From Caulobacter sp. RHG1 (lineage in GTDB: Bacteria > Pseudomonadota > Alphaproteobacteria > Caulobacterales > Caulobacteraceae): a stretch of DNA of 64,000 nt. The translations under genes and the position numbers were made by a program. Where the stretch lies: NCBI RefSeq assembly GCF_013181195.1, contig NZ_SMZP01000003.1, forward strand, positions 558,001 to 622,000, written 5' to 3'. Positions 17,146 through 25,015 of the stretch are shown piece by piece (the first letter of the stretch is position 1; each line of letters begins with the position of its first letter). A model generated the notes under the pieces. It saw nothing but the letters and a program-made list of their open reading frames with translations. It made no database searches and was not told where the DNA came from.

Positions 17146-18456
17146 TTGGCTTCGATCTATCCGGTGATCCTGTGCGGTGGCTCAGGCACGCGTCTCTGGC
17201 CGGCTTCGCGCAGCGACCAGCCCAAGCAGTTCCTCAAGCTGGTCGGCGACCGCTCCTCGTTCCAGGAGACGGTGCTGCGGGTGAAGGACATTCCCGGCGT
17301 CGCCGAGATCGTCGTCGTCACCGGCGAGGCCATGATCGGATTCGTGGCCGACCAGACCGCCGAGCTGGGCGTCGCAGCCACCATCCTGGTCGAGCCCGAG
17401 GCCCGTGACAGCGCTCCGGCTGTCGCCGCCGCCGCCGCCTATGTCGAGAGCCGCGATCCGGACGGCGTCGTTCTGATGCTGGCCGCCGACCACCACATCG
17501 CCCAGCCCGAGATCTTCGGCGAGGCGGCCGTCACCGCTTCGCGCGCGGCCGAAAGCGGTTACATCGTCACCTTCGGCGTGCAGCCGACCGTGCCGGCCAC
17601 CGGCTTTGGCTATATCCGTCCCGGCGCGCCGCTGCTGGACGGTTCGGTCAGCGAAGTCGCCGCCTTCGTCGAGAAGCCCGACCAGGCCACGGCCGAGCGC
17701 TATCTGCTGGAAGGCTATCTCTGGAACAGCGGCAATTTCGCCTTTAAGGCCGCGACCCTGATGGGCGAGTTCGCCGCGTTTGAGCCGACTGTCGCCGACG
17801 CCGCCAAGGCGGTGGTCGCCGCCCTGTCGCTGGAGAACGGCCTTGGCCGCCTCGACCGTGAGGCGTTCGGTCAGGCCAAGAAGATCTCGCTCGACTACGC
17901 GGTGATGGAACGCACGACCAAGGCCGCCGTCGTGCCGGCCGCCTTCGCCTGGTCGGACCTGGGGGCCTGGGACGCGATCTGGGAAGCCTCTACGCGTGAT
18001 AGCGACGGCAACGCCCAGGACGGCGACGTCGATCTGCACGGCGCCTCGGGCGTGCTGGTCCGCACCACCGGCCCCTATGTCGGCGTGATCGGCGTCAGCG
18101 ACATCGTGGTGGTGGCCGAGCCCGACGCGGTTCTGGTCTGCCATCGCAAGGACAGCCAGGCGGTCAAGATCCTGGTCGACGGCCTCAAGGCCAAGGGCCG
18201 ATCGATCGCCTCGCGCAAGAGCGCTTCGCCGAGCGGCGCCGAGACCCTGGTGTCGACTGACGGCTTCGACGTCGAGCTGCGCCGTGCTCCGGCCGGTGAA
18301 ATCGTCGTGCTACCGGCCTCGACCGTGCAGCTGCTGGAAGGCGGGCTCGAGCTGGACGGCGGCGTCTATGCCGCCGGCGCGGTCATCCCGCTGGCTGGCG
18401 AAGCGCGCGGTCGGGCCATCGGCGCGGCCACGCTGCTGGTCACGAAGCCGCGCTGA
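17146..18456 (+). CDS. manC: Mannose-1-phosphate guanylyltransferase
   Basis: This roughly 436-residue enzyme makes GDP-mannose from mannose 1-phosphate and GTP. It has the nucleotidyltransferase signature LCGGSGTRLWPAS at the N-terminus, followed by QPKQF, then ADHHIAQP, FVEKPDQ and WNSGNF. A C-terminal cupin-like part (about 330-436) may be a vestigial isomerase region; it is shorter than in bifunctional PMI/GMP enzymes. I chose the TTG at 17146 (MASIYPVILCGG). A GTG at 17134 is the alternative and would add four residues. Its 3' end overlaps the convergent AGE-family gene by 17 bases. Confidence 0.9.
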   Translation: MASIYPVILCGGSGTRLWPASRSDQPKQFLKLVGDRSSFQETVLRVKDIPGVAEIVVVTGEAMIGFVADQTAELGVAATILVEPEARDSAPAVAAAAAYVESRDPDGVVLMLAADHHIAQPEIFGEAAVTASRAAESGYIVTFGVQPTVPATGFGYIRPGAPLLDGSVSEVAAFVEKPDQATAERYLLEGYLWNSGNFAFKAATLMGEFAAFEPTVADAAKAVVAALSLENGLGRLDREAFGQAKKISLDYAVMERTTKAAVVPAAFAWSDLGAWDAIWEASTRDSDGNAQDGDVDLHGASGVLVRTTGPYVGVIGVSDIVVVAEPDAVLVCHRKDSQAVKILVDGLKAKGRSIASRKSASPSGAETLVSTDGFDVELRRAPAGEIVVLPASTVQLLEGGLELDGGVYAAGAVIPLAGEARGRAIGAATLLVTKPR

Positions 18457-19597
18457 CCACCCGGTCCAGCTCGGCGATCGCCAGGACGATGTGGTAGAAG
18501 GAGCTGGCTGGCGCCGGCTCCTCCACGAAGGTCTCGTCGGGCTGGTACTTGTCGCGCCATAGGCCTGGAACCGGCGTGCGCAGATAGGCCAGCAGGCCCT
18601 CTGCGGCGGCCGCCGCCATGTCCCAGTACTTGGTGTCGCCGATGATCTCGGCGGCCAGGGCCGCGGCCTTGATCCGCTCGGTCTGCGGCCACAGGCGGGC
18701 GCTGTCGTCATGCACCGAGAAGTCGTCGAGCAGGGCGTTGATCGCCACGCCGCGGCCCGGATCCGTGCCGTGGGTCTCGGCGGCGTCGATCATCCGCAAC
18801 GCCGCAACCGTGGCGTCGGCGCGGTGGGCCAGCTGACCCCAGCGCAGCAGCAGCCAGCCCCACTCGAACTGATGGCCTGGCTCGCAGATCCGGCCGTCGA
18901 CGCCCGGAGCCGGGTTCCAGTCGAGGTCGAAGAACTCACGGATCTGGCCGCTGCCCTCGTGGATGAATTTGCTCAGCGCCAGCTCGGCGATCTCGTCGGC
19001 CAGAGCGCGCCAGACCGGATCCTCGTCGATGGCGGTCCAGGCCAGCATGGCCTCGAACAGATGCATGTGCGGGTTCGATTGCAGCGGCGCGGTCGGCGGG
19101 TTGGTCTGGTGGAAGCCGGCAACGGGATGCTTGCGCTCGGCGAACAGCTTGTCGCGCACCTGGACGGCGATGCTGCGAACCTCCTCGGCTCGCTCGGGCA
19201 GGACCTTGGCCACCGCGGCCAGGGCGAACAGGGCGAAGGCCTGGTCGTAGAGGTCGGCGGTCTCGTCCAGGCTCTCGCCGTTCGGCCCGACCAGGGTGCG
19301 AAACAGGCCATCGGAGCGGCGATAGGCCTTGAGGTAGAAGTCCAGGCCGTGCTCGACCGCCTCGCGCCAGGGGCCGGTCCAGCCCAGCTCGCCGGCGATG
19401 GCGAACGAGAAGATCTGCCGCGGCAACACCCGGCCTCGGCGCGGGCCGTCGACCGGTTCGCCTTCCAGGTCGAGCTTCTCGAAGAAGCCGCCCTTGTCGT
19501 GATCGGCCCCGATCGTCCACCACAGGGGATAGGCCGCGCCCGTCGCCCAGGTTTTGAGGCGGTCGCGCAAATAGGCAGCGTCGGCGAAATTGGTCAT
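18440..19597 (-). CDS. N-acylglucosamine 2-epimerase / mannose isomerase family protein
   Basis: This 385-residue AGE-family protein has an alpha6/alpha6-barrel pattern. Typical stretches are ADHDKGGFFEKLDLEG, RRGRVLPRQIFSFA, DLYDQAFALFALA, NPHMHLFEAMLAW, EPGHQFEWGWLLLRW and LWPQTERIKAA. These contain the conserved His and Arg residues that line the active site of AGE, mannose isomerase and cellobiose epimerase enzymes. The start at 19597 has GGAG seven bases upstream; the open frame to 19759 is rejected. Next to manC, an isomerase acting on mannose or mannose phosphate is plausible, but the substrate cannot be fixed from sequence. Confidence 0.85.
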   Translation of the reverse strand: MTNFADAAYLRDRLKTWATGAAYPLWWTIGADHDKGGFFEKLDLEGEPVDGPRRGRVLPRQIFSFAIAGELGWTGPWREAVEHGLDFYLKAYRRSDGLFRTLVGPNGESLDETADLYDQAFALFALAAVAKVLPERAEEVRSIAVQVRDKLFAERKHPVAGFHQTNPPTAPLQSNPHMHLFEAMLAWTAIDEDPVWRALADEIAELALSKFIHEGSGQIREFFDLDWNPAPGVDGRICEPGHQFEWGWLLLRWGQLAHRADATVAALRMIDAAETHGTDPGRGVAINALLDDFSVHDDSARLWPQTERIKAAALAAEIIGDTKYWDMAAAAAEGLLAYLRTPVPGLWRDKYQPDETFVEEPAPASSFYHIVLAIAELDRVVSAAS

Positions 19598-19691
19598 ACG
19601 AAGCTCCAGTCGCCGCCTTTCTAGGCGAGGTTGTGTGACGTCGCCAAGACGGCATGGCCTTTCAACGTGGGTCAGGTTAGTGCTCGCGCCC

Positions 19692-20237
19692 ATGACCAGC
19701 CCCGTCGCGCTCCCCCCGCTGAAGGCCGTGTTCCTGGACCGGGACGGCGTGCTGAACATCGACCATGGCTATGTCCATGACCCGGCTCGGCTGGAATGGA
19801 TCGACGGCGCCCGCGAGGCGGTGGCGGCCATGACCAGGGCGGGCCTGAAGGTGCTGGTGGTCACCAACCAGTCGGGTATCGGCCGAGGCTATTTCGATGA
19901 ATTCGCGCTGGAGCGCTTCCACGCCGCCATGCAGGAGCAGCTGGGCGAAGTCGGGGGCCGGATCGACGCCTTCTACCACTGTCCGTTCCACGAACTGGCC
20001 GCCGTCGAGATGTATCGCGTCGCCGACCATCCCGACCGCAAGCCCAATCCCGGCATGGTCCTGCGCGGCCTGGCCGACTGGAACCTGGCTCCAGAGGAGG
20101 CCGTGATCATCGGCGATCGCCATATCGATGTCGAAGCCGGCAATCGCGCGGGCATGCCGGGCTACCTGTTCAAGGGCGGGAGCTTGCGGGCGTTCGTAGC
20201 CCAGGTGCTGGGCGACCGGGTTCCGGACCTCAAATGA
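19692..20237 (+). CDS. gmhB: HAD-family D-glycero-D-manno-heptose 1,7-bisphosphate 7-phosphatase (GmhB-like)
   Basis: This 181-residue HAD phosphatase has the nucleophile motif FLDRDGVLN (Asp16, Asp18), the TNQSG motif with the conserved Ser/Thr, the RKPNPGM lysine motif and IIGDRHIDVEAG. The family removes the 7-phosphate of heptose bisphosphate for LPS core synthesis. The zinc loop of GmhB (CxH...CxC) is only half present: CPFH is there, but the second Cys pair is replaced by HPD just before RKP. The ATG at 19692 is chosen; a GTG at 19680 is possible. The stop overlaps the rfbD-like start (ATGA), so the two are coupled. Confidence 0.82.
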   Translation: MTSPVALPPLKAVFLDRDGVLNIDHGYVHDPARLEWIDGAREAVAAMTRAGLKVLVVTNQSGIGRGYFDEFALERFHAAMQEQLGEVGGRIDAFYHCPFHELAAVEMYRVADHPDRKPNPGMVLRGLADWNLAPEEAVIIGDRHIDVEAGNRAGMPGYLFKGGSLRAFVAQVLGDRVPDLK

Positions 20238-21109
20238 AGATCCTGCAGTTCGGCCAGACCGGCCAGGTCGCCACCGCCGTCCAGGCCGCCGCGAAGGCTG
20301 CTGGCGTCGAGGTGGTCGCTCTGTCCCGCGCTGACTGCGACCTGGAGCATCCCGAAGCCATCCGCGCCGCGATCCTGGGCGCCGATTGCGACCTGGTCCT
20401 CAATACTGCAGCCTTCACCCAGGTCGATCCGGCCGAAGCGCAGCCCGACGCGGCGTTCGCGGTCAATGCGATGGCGCCGGGGGCGATGGCCGAGACTTGC
20501 GCCGCGCGCGGCTTGCCGTTCGTGCATCTGTCGACCGACGCGGTGTTCGATGGCCTGGCCGACCGCGCCTATGTCGAGACCGACGAGGCTCGGCCGATCA
20601 ATGTCTATGGCCGTTCCAAGCTGGCCGGCGAGCACGCGGTGCTGTTTTATCCCCGCGCGGTGGTGCTGCGGATCTCGTGGGTCTTTTCCCGCTATGGCCG
20701 CAACTACGTCAGCTTCATGCTGCGCCTGGCCCGCGAGCGCGAGGTGCTGAAGGTGGTGGCCGACCAGTTCGGCACGCCCACCGACGGCGAGGCCCTGGCC
20801 AGCTTCCTGATCGCCACCGCGCCGCGCTGGGCCGCTGCGCCGGCCGGCGATCCGGCGTTCGGCCTGTTCCACTTCGCCAATGCCGGCGAGACCAGCCGCT
20901 TCGAGTTCGCCCGGGCGGCCATCGACCGCGATCCCCAGGTCCGCGCCCGCGTCGAGCCGACCACCCAGGCCGCCTTCGCCGAGCCAGCCCCGCGACCGCC
21001 GCGCACGCCGCTCGATACGAGTAAGCTACAGACCGTGTTCGGCTTCACGCCCGAGCTCTGGCGCCCGGCCGTCGAGCGCACGGCGGACCGTCTCATATCG
21101 CTGGTATGA
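20234..21109 (+). CDS. rfbD: dTDP-4-dehydrorhamnose reductase
   Basis: This 291-residue SDR-type reductase makes the last step to dTDP-L-rhamnose. The cofactor loop is FGQTGQV near residue 6, HLSTDAVFDG gives the catalytic Thr/Ser region (about 98-107), and the YxxxK pair is Tyr125 and Lys129 (YGRSKLAGEHAV). The ATG overlaps the gmhB stop by four bases. The other rhamnose genes (rfbA, rfbB, rfbC) are not in the window, so this copy stands apart from the usual cluster. With manC and gmhB it suggests a surface-polysaccharide precursor group. Confidence 0.88.
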   Translation: MKILQFGQTGQVATAVQAAAKAAGVEVVALSRADCDLEHPEAIRAAILGADCDLVLNTAAFTQVDPAEAQPDAAFAVNAMAPGAMAETCAARGLPFVHLSTDAVFDGLADRAYVETDEARPINVYGRSKLAGEHAVLFYPRAVVLRISWVFSRYGRNYVSFMLRLAREREVLKVVADQFGTPTDGEALASFLIATAPRWAAAPAGDPAFGLFHFANAGETSRFEFARAAIDRDPQVRARVEPTTQAAFAEPAPRPPRTPLDTSKLQTVFGFTPELWRPAVERTADRLISLV

Positions 21110-21183
21110 CAAGTCTGGCCTAAGGCCGCTGGTCGGGCTAAACCCGACGGAACCTTCGTTAGAAAGAACAGAGCGCAGCGACC

Positions 21184-21837
21184 ATGCAGATCTTCCTCGA
21201 CAGCACCGACACCAAGGTCATCGCCGACCTCAATTCGACCGGCCTGATCGACGGCGTCACGACCAACCCGACCCTGATCGCCAAGTCGGGCCGTCCGATG
21301 CTCGAGGTCATCGCCGAGATTTGCGACATCTGCCCGGGTCCGATCAGCGCCGAGGTGGCCGCCACCACGGCCGACGCCATGATCGCCGAAGGCAAGAAGC
21401 TGGCCGCCATCGCCCCCAACGTGGTGGTCAAGATCCCGCTGACCCGCGATGGCCTGATCGCCTGCGCCGCCTTCGCCGACGAAGAGATCAAGACCAACGT
21501 CACCCTGTGCTTCTCGCCGACCCAGGCCCTGCTGGCCGCCAAGGCCGGCGCGACCTTCGTCTCGCCGTTCATCGGCCGCCTGGACGACTACGGCTTCGAC
21601 GGCATGGACCTGATCCGCGACATCCGCACGATCTACGACAACTACGGCTACGAGACCGAAATCCTGGCCGCCTCGGTGCGCAACGCCGCCCACGTCAAGG
21701 AAGCCGCGATCACCGGCGCCGATGTCGTCACCATCCCACCGGCGGTGTTCAGCGAGCTCTACAAGCACCCGCTGACCGACAAGGGCCTGGAGCAGTTCCT
21801 GAAGGACTGGGCCTCGACCGGTCAATCCATCCTGTAA
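21184..21837 (+). CDS. tal: Transaldolase (small, fructose-6-phosphate aldolase-like type)
   Basis: This 217-residue TIM-barrel enzyme begins [13 protein letters not shown]. It carries the Schiff-base lysine Lys83 in VVVKIPLT and the substrate loop TTNPTLI near 26-32. The length and sequence pattern match the short TalC/FSA-type transaldolases that exchange dihydroxyacetone units in the pentose phosphate pathway. Transaldolase and fructose-6-phosphate aldolase cannot be separated by eye. With the transketolase in this window it supplies the non-oxidative pentose phosphate branch. It lies 74 bases after rfbD and may have its own promoter. Confidence 0.9.
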   Translation: MQIFLDSTDTKVIADLNSTGLIDGVTTNPTLIAKSGRPMLEVIAEICDICPGPISAEVAATTADAMIAEGKKLAAIAPNVVVKIPLTRDGLIACAAFADEEIKTNVTLCFSPTQALLAAKAGATFVSPFIGRLDDYGFDGMDLIRDIRTIYDNYGYETEILAASVRNAAHVKEAAITGADVVTIPPAVFSELYKHPLTDKGLEQFLKDWASTGQSIL

Positions 21838-21852
21838 CGGACTTTCCGCCGG

Positions 21853-21878
21853 CCGGACGGGTGTTCCTGCTCGTCCGG
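21853..21878 (+). terminator. Weak hairpin after transaldolase
   Basis: CCGGACG (21853-21859) pairs with CGTCCGG (21872-21878) across a 12-base loop, 16 bases after the transaldolase stop. There is no T run after it, so termination may be weak or Rho-dependent. Confidence 0.35.
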
Positions 21879-21980
21879 ATCGGAGTCAAGTGATCAAAGT
21901 TCATTTTGCGACGGCGAAGCTGGTTCGCAAATGCGAATTGGCGCGTTAGGGTGGTCCGTCCACAGAGGGGGCCACCTGAT

Positions 21981-22214
21981 ATGGCTACCATGACCGCCGA
22001 GACCGAAGTGCGCCTGGCAGGCCCCGAAGAGGCCGACCGCTTTTCGCGATTCCTGCAGGGTTTCCTCTCGGCCAACGACTTCCCGTTCGTGATCGTCCAC
22101 GACAATCCCGAGCTGCTGGGCCAGCAGCGCAAGGTGGTGTTCGAGGACGTTTGCCTGAGCCGCAAGTTCGCCCGCGAATGGATCCGGCTTCGTCGGACCG
22201 CCGGGCTCGCCTAA
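21981..22214 (+). CDS. Small unrecognised protein (77 residues)
   Basis: This short frame starts MATMTAETEVRLAG and is charged and helical, with no membrane segment or signal peptide. GC-rich third positions are consistent with real coding. A purine-rich GAGGGG lies about 12 bases before the ATG at 21981; the next ATG, nine bases further on, is an alternative start. It sits alone between transaldolase and cystathionine beta-synthase. I recognise no family and infer no function. Confidence 0.55.
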   Translation: MATMTAETEVRLAGPEEADRFSRFLQGFLSANDFPFVIVHDNPELLGQQRKVVFEDVCLSRKFAREWIRLRRTAGLA

Positions 22215-22240
22215 CCGCTTTTGTTTTTCCTCAGATGGCG

Positions 22241-22275
22241 CCTACCTAGGGTGAGATCGTTTCACCTCCGGTAGG
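22241..22275 (+). promoter_or_regulatory. 5' leader hairpin overlapping the ribosome binding site of cystathionine beta-synthase
   Basis: CCTACC (22241-22246) pairs with GGTAGG (22270-22275), and inside it GGTGA (22250-22254) pairs with TCACC (22262-22266). The outer strand contains the start of the AGGAG ribosome binding site (22273-22277) of the ATG at 22285. Folding would hide the site. It could control translation, but it does not match the SAM-II riboswitch consensus I know. Confidence 0.45.
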
Positions 22276-22284
22276 AGACGCGCC

Positions 22285-23679
22285 ATGAACGACCCCGAAA
22301 ACGGCCTTCCGGCGATCGCCGGTTCCGCCCTCGACCTGATCGGCCGCACGCCGATGATCGAGGTCAAGCACCTCGACACTGGCCCGTGCCGGCTGTTCCT
22401 GAAGCTGGAAAATCAAAACCCCGGCGGCTCGATCAAGGACCGAGTCGCCCGCGCGATGATCGCCGCGGCCGAGGCCGATGGCCGGCTGAAGCCCGGCGGG
22501 ACGATCATTGAGGCCACCGCCGGCAATACCGGCCTGGGCCTGGCGCAAGTGGCCACGCTGAAGGGCTACAAGCTGATCCTGGTGGTTCCCGACAAGATGG
22601 CGCGGGAAAAGATCCTGCATCTGCGGGCCATGGGCGTGGACGTGCGCCTGACGCGCAGCGACGTCGGCAAGGGTCATCCCGAGTACTATCAGGACATGGC
22701 CCAGAGCCTGGCCCAGTCGATCCCTGGGGCGCTCTACGCCAACCAGTTCGAGAACCCGGCCAATCCCCACGCCCACGAGACCACGACCGGTCCCGAGATC
22801 CTGTCCCAGATGGGCGGTGACATCGACGCCATCGTCGTCGGCGTCGGCTCGGGGGGCACCCTGACCGGCATCGGCCGCTACATGCGGGCCCACTCGCCGA
22901 AGACAAAGATGGTGCTGGCCGATCCCGAAGGCTCGATCCTGCGCGACTATGTCGAGACCGGCACTTTCGGCGAGGCCGGCAGCTGGATCGTCGAGGGCAT
23001 CGGCGAGGACTTCATCCCGGCCAACGCTCAGATGGATCTGGTGTCGAAGGCCTATTCGATCAGCGACCGAGAAAGCGTCGAGACCGCCCGCACCCTGCTG
23101 CGCAAGGAAGGCATCCTGGCCGGCTCGTCCTCGGGCTGCCTGCTGGCCGCGGCCCTGCGCTATTGCCGCGAACAGACGGAAGCCAAGCGGGTGGTGACGC
23201 TCGTCTGCGACACGGGCTCGAAATACCTGACCAAGATGTTCAACGACCTGTGGCTGGCGGCGCACGGCTTCGACGACCGCGAACTGCACGGCGATCTGCG
23301 CGACCTGATCGCCAAGCGCTACGCCGACGGCGGTGTGGTGGCGATCGGTCCCGATGACACCCTGATGACCGCCTACAACCGCATGCGCTCGTCCGACATC
23401 AGCCAGCTGCCGGTGGTCGATCACGGCCGGCTGGTCGGCATTCTCGACGAGAGCGACATCCTGGCCGCCGTCGAGGACGACGACCGCGCCCTGCGCTTCA
23501 AGACCCCGGTCGGCGAAGCCATGACCCGCGAGGTTCGCACCCTGCAGGCCCATCAGGGCGTCGACACCCTGCCCGACGTCTTCGACCGCGACGAGGTCGC
23601 GCTGATCGTTGACGGCGAGGAATTCCTGGGCGTGATCACCCGGGTGGACCTGATCAATCACCTGCGGATGGCGAGCTGA
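22285..23679 (+). CDS. Cystathionine beta-synthase (PLP enzyme with C-terminal CBS pair)
   Basis: This 464-residue protein condenses serine and homocysteine to cystathionine in transsulfuration. The PLP lysine is Lys51 in NPGGSIKDRVA; TAGNTG and VGSGGTLTG form the cofactor phosphate and substrate loops. Residues about 335-464 form two CBS motifs (SDISQLPVVDHGRLVGI and the terminal EFLGVITRVDLINHL) that may bind adenosyl ligands. This architecture separates it from plain cysteine synthases, which lack CBS domains. The next gene is a Cys/Met-metabolism PLP enzyme, together giving a homocysteine-to-cysteine route. The start at 22285 has AGGAG about seven bases upstream. Confidence 0.92.
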   Translation: MNDPENGLPAIAGSALDLIGRTPMIEVKHLDTGPCRLFLKLENQNPGGSIKDRVARAMIAAAEADGRLKPGGTIIEATAGNTGLGLAQVATLKGYKLILVVPDKMAREKILHLRAMGVDVRLTRSDVGKGHPEYYQDMAQSLAQSIPGALYANQFENPANPHAHETTTGPEILSQMGGDIDAIVVGVGSGGTLTGIGRYMRAHSPKTKMVLADPEGSILRDYVETGTFGEAGSWIVEGIGEDFIPANAQMDLVSKAYSISDRESVETARTLLRKEGILAGSSSGCLLAAALRYCREQTEAKRVVTLVCDTGSKYLTKMFNDLWLAAHGFDDRELHGDLRDLIAKRYADGGVVAIGPDDTLMTAYNRMRSSDISQLPVVDHGRLVGILDESDILAAVEDDDRALRFKTPVGEAMTREVRTLQAHQGVDTLPDVFDRDEVALIVDGEEFLGVITRVDLINHLRMAS

Positions 23680-23686
23680 GAGACCC

Positions 23687-23816
23687 TGCGTCCTTAGAGG
23701 CCCTTCTGACGAAAGGCGTCTCAGGATGAGGATTTCTGAAATGACAGGCCAACCCCAGCCCTCATCCTGAGGCGCCCGCGCCAATCCTGAAGATAGCGCG
23801 AGCCTCGAAGGACGCA
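23687..23816. repeat. Large nested palindromic intergenic repeat (REP-like)
   Basis: Two arm pairs nest here. The outer pair is TGCGTCCTTAGAGGC (23687-23701) with GCCTCGAAGGACGCA (23802-23816), with one mismatch. The inner pair is CTCAGGATGAGG (23720-23731) with CCTCATCCTGAG (23760-23771), exact. CTCATCCTGAGG palindromes followed by GCCTCGAAGGACG are a familiar dispersed alphaproteobacterial intergenic repeat. It fills the gap between the two transsulfuration genes. Confidence 0.8.
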
Positions 23817-23836
23817 CGGCGGCTCAAGGACCCAGA

Positions 23837-25015
23837 ATGACCCAAGACATCCCCGGCAAGAACCGTCTGGACTTCGCCACCCGCACCATTCACGGCGGCC
23901 AGTTTCCGGACCCCACGACCGGCGCGGTGATGGTGCCGATCTACGCGACCTCGACCTACGCCCAATCGAGCCCCGGCGAGCACAAGGGGTTCGAGTATAG
24001 CCGCAGCCATAATCCGACGCGGTTCGCCTTCGAGCGCTCGATCGCCGACCTGGAGAGCGGCACGGCGGGCTTCGCCTTCGCTTCGGGGTTGGCGGCGGCG
24101 TCGACGATCCTGGAGACCCTGGACAGCGGGGCGCACGTGATCGCCAGCGACGACCTCTATGGCGGCTCGTTCCGATTGTTCGACAAGGTGCGCAAGCGTT
24201 CGGCGGGCCTGACCTTCAGCTTCGTCGACATGGCCGATCTGTCGGCGATCGAAGCGGCGATCGCGCCGGCCACGAAGATGATCTGGGTGGAGACCCCGAC
24301 TAACCCGATGCTGCGGCTGGCCGATCTGGCCGCCATCGCGACGTTGGCGAAAAAGCACGGCCTGATCACCGTCGCCGACAACACCTTCGCCAGCCCCTAT
24401 GTCCAGCGGCCGCTGGAGCTGGGCTTCGATATCGTCATGCATTCGGCGACCAAATATCTGAACGGCCATTCCGACGTGGTGGCCGGCGTGGCGGTGGTCG
24501 GCGACAATGCCGCGCTCGCCGAGCAGATGAAGTTCCTGCAGAACGCCGTCGGCGCGGTGCTGGGACCGTTCGACAGCTTCCTGGCGCTGCGTGGGGTCAA
24601 GACCTTGGCCCTGCGCATGCAGCGGGCCTGCGACAGCGCCCTGGAGATCGCTCGCTGGCTGGAGGGGCATCCAGGCATCGAGCGGGTGATCTATCCGGGG
24701 CTGGAAAGCCACCCGCAGCACGACCTGGCCAAGCGCCAGATGCTGAACGGCTTTGGCGGCATCATCTCGGCCGAGGTGAAGGGCGGCCTGGCCCCGGCCC
24801 GCAAGCTCTTGGAACGCACGCGCCTTTTCACGCTGGCCGAGAGCCTGGGCGGGGTCGAGAGCCTAATCGAGCATCCGGCGATCATGACTCACGCCTCGAT
24901 CCCGGCCGATCAGCGGGCAGCGCTAGGCATCTCGGACGGCCTTATTCGGCTTTCGGTGGGGATTGAGTCTTGCCGGGATCTGATTTCCGACCTCGACGCG
25001 GCCTTGGCAGCTTGA
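23837..25015 (+). CDS. Cys/Met metabolism PLP-dependent enzyme (cystathionine gamma-synthase/gamma-lyase type)
   Basis: This 392-residue trans-sulfuration enzyme has the PLP lysine Lys206 in HSATKYLNGHSD. Tyr/Arg residues at EYSRSHNPTR (about 54-62) contact PLP phosphate from the neighbouring subunit, and FASGLAA is also present. Position after cystathionine beta-synthase favours a cystathionine gamma-lyase role, cleaving cystathionine to cysteine, but gamma-synthase (MetB) cannot be excluded by eye. A palindromic repeat separates the two genes. The last 74 bases overlap the 3' end of the convergent mscS gene. Confidence 0.88.
   Translation: MTQDIPGKNRLDFATRTIHGGQFPDPTTGAVMVPIYATSTYAQSSPGEHKGFEYSRSHNPTRFAFERSIADLESGTAGFAFASGLAAASTILETLDSGAHVIASDDLYGGSFRLFDKVRKRSAGLTFSFVDMADLSAIEAAIAPATKMIWVETPTNPMLRLADLAAIATLAKKHGLITVADNTFASPYVQRPLELGFDIVMHSATKYLNGHSDVVAGVAVVGDNAALAEQMKFLQNAVGAVLGPFDSFLALRGVKTLALRMQRACDSALEIARWLEGHPGIERVIYPGLESHPQHDLAKRQMLNGFGGIISAEVKGGLAPARKLLERTRLFTLAESLGGVESLIEHPAIMTHASIPADQRAALGISDGLIRLSVGIESCRDLISDLDAALAA

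Noticed and set aside
22241..22284. SAM-II riboswitch before cystathionine beta-synthase
   Set aside because: The hairpin lacks the conserved SAM-II pseudoknot sequences I know; only an unnamed ribosome-binding-site hairpin is supported.
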